Shown: positions 63,299-64,000 of the stretch, piece after piece
Layout: every line of letters begins with the position of its first letter
How positions within the stretch are numbered: the stretch's first letter is position 1
Assembly: GCA_041905795.1 (NCBI GenBank)
Contig: JAYRKL010000009.1
Span: 62,001 to 126,000 of the forward strand
DNA: 64,000 nucleotides
Direction: 5' to 3'
DNA from: SHVO01 sp041905795
GTDB taxonomy: Bacteria; Pseudomonadota; Alphaproteobacteria; Rhodospirillales; Rhodospirillaceae
Position numbers and translations under genes: made by a program
Notes under the pieces: generated by a model
Databases searched by the model: none
Seen by the model: the letters and a program-made list of their open reading frames with translations, nothing else
Told to the model about the DNA's origin: nothing

Positions 63299-64000
63299 AT
63301 GCCCGAACCTGTGGATAACTCCATCTGGGTGCTGACCGACGACCGCGCCGGCAATGTCGCCCAGGCGCTGGGCGTGGCCGAGGCTTTGGGGCGGCCTTTC
63401 ATAGCCAAGGACATCCGCTACACGCCGCTGGCCAAGCTGCCGCTGCAAGGCCCGAGCCTGCTCGGCCTCACCGGGGAAAGCCGCAGCGGCCTTGCGCCGC
63501 CCTGGCCGGCGCTGGTGATCGGCGCCGGACGGCGCACGGCGCCGGTGGCGCGCTGGATCAAACGCCAGTCGGGCGGGCGCAGCCGGATCGTCCAGGTCAT
63601 GTACCCGGGACGCCGCGCGGCGGCGGACTTCGACCTCATTGCCGTGCCGCGCCATGACGGCGAACTGCCGGGCGGGGACGCCGCCAACATCCTGCGCGTC
63701 ACCGGCGCGCCGCACCGGCTGACGGACGGGAAACTGGCCGGGGCGGCGGAAGACTGGTCACCGCGCTTCAACCAGCTCAAACGCCCGTTCGTGGCGGTGA
63801 TGGTGGGCGGCGCCACCCACAGCCGTCCGTTCCCGGCGCAGGTGGCCGCCGACCTGGGCCGGCGCGCGGCGGCGTTGGCGGCGGATCTGGGCGGATCGGT
63901 GCTGCTCACCACCTCGCGCCGCACCGGCGCCGCGGCCGAAGCGGCCCTCCTGGAAACCATCCCGGCGCCGCGCCATGCGTTCCTGTGGAGCCGGGGCGGC
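63299..64000 (+). CDS. ELM1-family protein (3' end outside the window)
   Basis: An open frame of 234 codons runs from ATG 63299 to the window end. It begins MPEPVDNSIWVLTDDRAGNV, with VAEALGRP, ALVIGAGRRTAPVARWIKR and FVAVMVGGATHSRPF, matching the ELM1 / DUF1022 family. Plant ELM1 acts in mitochondrial fission, whereas bacterial members look like GT-B glycosyltransferase relatives of unknown role. It is divergent from pyrE. The C-terminus is missing. Confidence 0.88.
   Translation, partial: MPEPVDNSIWVLTDDRAGNVAQALGVAEALGRPFIAKDIRYTPLAKLPLQGPSLLGLTGESRSGLAPPWPALVIGAGRRTAPVARWIKRQSGGRSRIVQVMYPGRRAAADFDLIAVPRHDGELPGGDAANILRVTGAPHRLTDGKLAGAAEDWSPRFNQLKRPFVAVMVGGATHSRPFPAQVAADLGRRAAALAADLGGSVLLTTSRRTGAAAEAALLETIPAPRHAFLWSRGG

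Overview
This is about 64 kb of a GC-rich bacterial chromosome, almost certainly from an alphaproteobacterium. The evidence is a circularly permuted (two-piece) tmRNA gene next to an SspB adaptor gene, the dcw cluster order mraZ-rsmH-ftsL-ftsI-murE-murF-mraY-murD-ftsW, an AspRS of the predicted non-discriminating type, the order hda...ppk-ppx-rnd-aspS, HDAC-xseB-ispA-dxs-tlyA, and two DUF1849/EipB proteins. The order or genus cannot be fixed from the sequence alone. Nearly everything is housekeeping. I see no rRNA, tRNA, CRISPR array, prophage or intact insertion sequence.

Layout. 1-10190 (minus): division and cell-wall operon, mostly joined by ATGA stop/start overlaps, driven from a promoter at about 10311-10339 that carries three 10-bp-phased TGGGN boxes expected to bind MraZ. 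10462-11675 (minus): RNase P RNA and a peptidoglycan amidase. 11983-14159 (plus): a DmdC-type acyl-CoA dehydrogenase and a small secreted protein. 14255-18719 (minus): a ribbon-helix-helix protein, class II fumarase, an alpha/beta hydrolase, class I Fe-S fumarase and SspB. 18883-19152 (minus): ssrA. 19257-22391: thyA, a small secreted protein, folA and the Fe-S carrier mrp. 22637-26711 (plus): membrane protein quality control (hflK, hflC, a DegP protease) and holC. 26798-30000: ndk, purN, a DUF2189 membrane protein and purM. 30097-40336: a DUF2066 protein, the DnaA regulator hda, a sulfotransferase, sixA, polyphosphate metabolism (ppk, ppx), rnd and aspS. 40502-44442: a GGDEF cyclase, tandem eipB genes and a ROK sugar kinase. 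44491-49348 (plus): HDAC-like hydrolase, xseB, ispA, dxs, tlyA (isoprenoid precursor operon). 49531-53253 (minus): sppA, aroC, fabI. 53334-58694: a YihY protein, a glycine-zipper lipoprotein, pdxH, a CDF transporter, a radical SAM protein and cytochrome c. 58778-64000: acyl-CoA dehydrogenase, an OmpR/EnvZ-type two-component pair, pyrE and the start of an ELM1-family gene.

The most interesting content lies between the genes. Two families of dispersed palindromic repeats recur. Family A (about 100 bp, CTAG/TTAG ends, two structured modules) occurs at 21192, 31231 and 43295, and a half-copy is read in frame inside ftsL. Its stems differ between copies yet stay complementary, while the apical loop is conserved. 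At two sites its CTAG/TTAG edge supplies the stop codon of the neighbouring gene. Family B (REP-like, related to GTCATTGCCCGG) sits at five convergent gene ends, once as a perfect 31-bp inverted repeat. A 33-bp GC-rich hairpin is duplicated behind ssrA, and a pair of GTACC palindromes lies between convergent genes at 14176-14256. I did not find a convincing new multi-gene system; the repeat biology and the ssrA/sspB locus are the best leads.
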